Positions 6,020-6,806 of a stretch of 6,806 nt of DNA are shown in pieces. This DNA comes from Candidatus Omnitrophota bacterium (lineage in GTDB: Bacteria > Omnitrophota > Gorgyraeia > Gygaellales > Profunditerraquicolaceae), in the NCBI GenBank assembly GCA_030691865.1, contig JAUYDL010000067.1, positions 1-6,806 on the forward strand. Reading direction: 5' to 3'. The position numbers and the translations under genes are program-made. Numbering within the stretch: the first letter of the stretch is position 1; each line of letters begins with the position of its first letter. A model generated the notes under the pieces. It worked only from the letters and a program-made list of their open reading frames with translations, was not told the origin of the DNA and made no database searches.

Positions 6020-6806
6020 CTATTTCGCAAGCTCCTGCTTAATCGTCTGCACGGTTTGGGCGTCTATATCATCTACCACATTAACAGCTGTATTTTCACT
6101 CGCTGCCCCTTTGTAAACGGCTCTTATCTTTGTTTTCCCCTTAGCTAAAGGATGCAGGAAATTTAAATCATCTACCCGGGCTATCTGCGGGTCTGTTGAA
6201 AACCATTCCACATCAGAAGTTAATTCCTTAATATATCCATTTTTATAAACGGCAATGACTTTTAAAGGCACAGTTATTCCTTGAGAAACAATTAACGAAG
6301 AAGATAAAATATAGATTTTCCATTGCTGCTTGCCTTCCTGCTCCATCATACTATCCTTATCAACTTGCGCGCTTTGGCTATTTACAATATTTTTTAAATC
6401 TAAAATTATTTTTTCAACTTCCTCAGGGGCATTACTCTTGCGCATCTGCTCTAACTTTTCTTTTAAAGCCTGGGCTTTTTTTGCATCCTGCAGGCTTAAT
6501 CTTTCTATTTTTTCTAAGATCTCCGCCAAAGCCTTGCTCAGGAGAAACTGCTGTTTAATTTCAGCTGCCTGCTTAATTTTTTCATTTATTTTATTTATTT
6601 CTTTTAGTTCTGCAGCAGTAGGCGCCTTTTTCTCAAGCAAAGCATCTAATACTTCTTTTAACCTCTGGACTGCCTCCAGCATTTTGGCCTGTTCTTGCTT
6701 ATCCTGCGCAGTATTTTTTATCTCCTCTTTAAACTCCTGGGCAGTCTTTTGCAACTCTCGGGCGTCTTGGCTCTGCTGCATTTTTTTTAAGTACTCCTGC
6801 AGCTGC
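6020..6806 (-). CDS. Coiled-coil protein with C-terminal Big-like module, 5' end cut by window edge
   Basis: The frame is open to the window edge (QLQEYLKK precedes the first in-frame Met at 6781), so the true start is probably outside. An internal start at 6781 is possible, with AGGAG about 12 bases upstream, but it would lack an export signal and would cut a continuous helix. About 140 residues are rich in E, K, Q, A and L with heptad-like spacing (for example LKEVLDALLEKKAPTAAELK, ALAEILEKIERLSLQDA). These are predicted coiled coils. From about residue 160 (counted from 6781) a Big-type Ig-like module follows: VPLKVIAVYKNGYIKELTSD, VEWFSTDPQIARVD, LAKGKTKIRAVYKG. The stop TAG at 6022-6020 is 4 bases before the next gene, which carries the same type of module. 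That suggests one operon and a shared periplasmic assembly. I do not recognise the family, and its function is unknown. Confidence 0.75.
   Translation of the reverse strand, partial: QLQEYLKKMQQSQDARELQKTAQEFKEEIKNTAQDKQEQAKMLEAVQRLKEVLDALLEKKAPTAAELKEINKINEKIKQAAEIKQQFLLSKALAEILEKIERLSLQDAKKAQALKEKLEQMRKSNAPEEVEKIILDLKNIVNSQSAQVDKDSMMEQEGKQQWKIYILSSSLIVSQGITVPLKVIAVYKNGYIKELTSDVEWFSTDPQIARVDDLNFLHPLAKGKTKIRAVYKGAASENTAVNVVDDIDAQTVQTIKQELAK

Noticed and set aside
6028..6030. TTG start for the Big/DUF4129-like gene
   Set aside because: The AGGAG motif ends only 1 base before it. ATG at 6015 gives a standard signal peptide and a 4-base gap after the upstream stop, though its own ribosome-binding site is also imperfect.

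Overview
The window looks like chromosomal DNA of a Gram-negative (diderm) bacterium. It encodes a TolC-type outer-membrane channel, a periplasmic adaptor and envelope proteins with signal or anchor sequences. Base composition is moderately AT-rich by eye. The mix of Big-domain/DUF4129-like envelope proteins, a Cys-rich nitronate monooxygenase of the type seen in anaerobes, and GGGACAG...CTGTCCC palindromes suggests an uncultivated lineage such as Omnitrophota or a relative. That assignment is inference only and cannot be proven from this window.

Every convincing gene is on the minus strand, so transcription runs from the right edge to the left, apparently in three blocks. (1) At 6806-3832 a coiled-coil protein, truncated by the right edge and ending in one Ig-like (Big) module, is followed after 4 bases by a 727-residue protein. 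That second protein has a signal peptide, a BamE/SmpA-like N-terminal segment, about five Big-like modules, one membrane helix and a DUF4129-like cytoplasmic tail. Their spacing and shared module suggest a co-transcribed pair acting in the periplasm and inner membrane. (2) At 3465-2383 a single FMN-dependent nitronate monooxygenase-family gene has its own candidate promoters and ends at a perfect 26-bp hairpin. (3) At 2210-1 a TolC-family gene overlaps a MacA/HlyD-type adaptor gene by 8 bases (ATGAATAA). The adaptor runs off the left edge, and the matching pump (ABC or RND) would be expected beyond it.

The two intergenic regions hold the most unusual sequence. At 3622-3839 two arms of short modular repeats face each other around a spacer of about 94 bp. 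The right arm supplies the last two codons and the stop of the Big/DUF4129 gene. At 2327-2382 lies a REP/BIME-like palindrome directly against the stop codon of the monooxygenase gene. No RNA genes, CRISPR arrays or complete mobile elements were seen.
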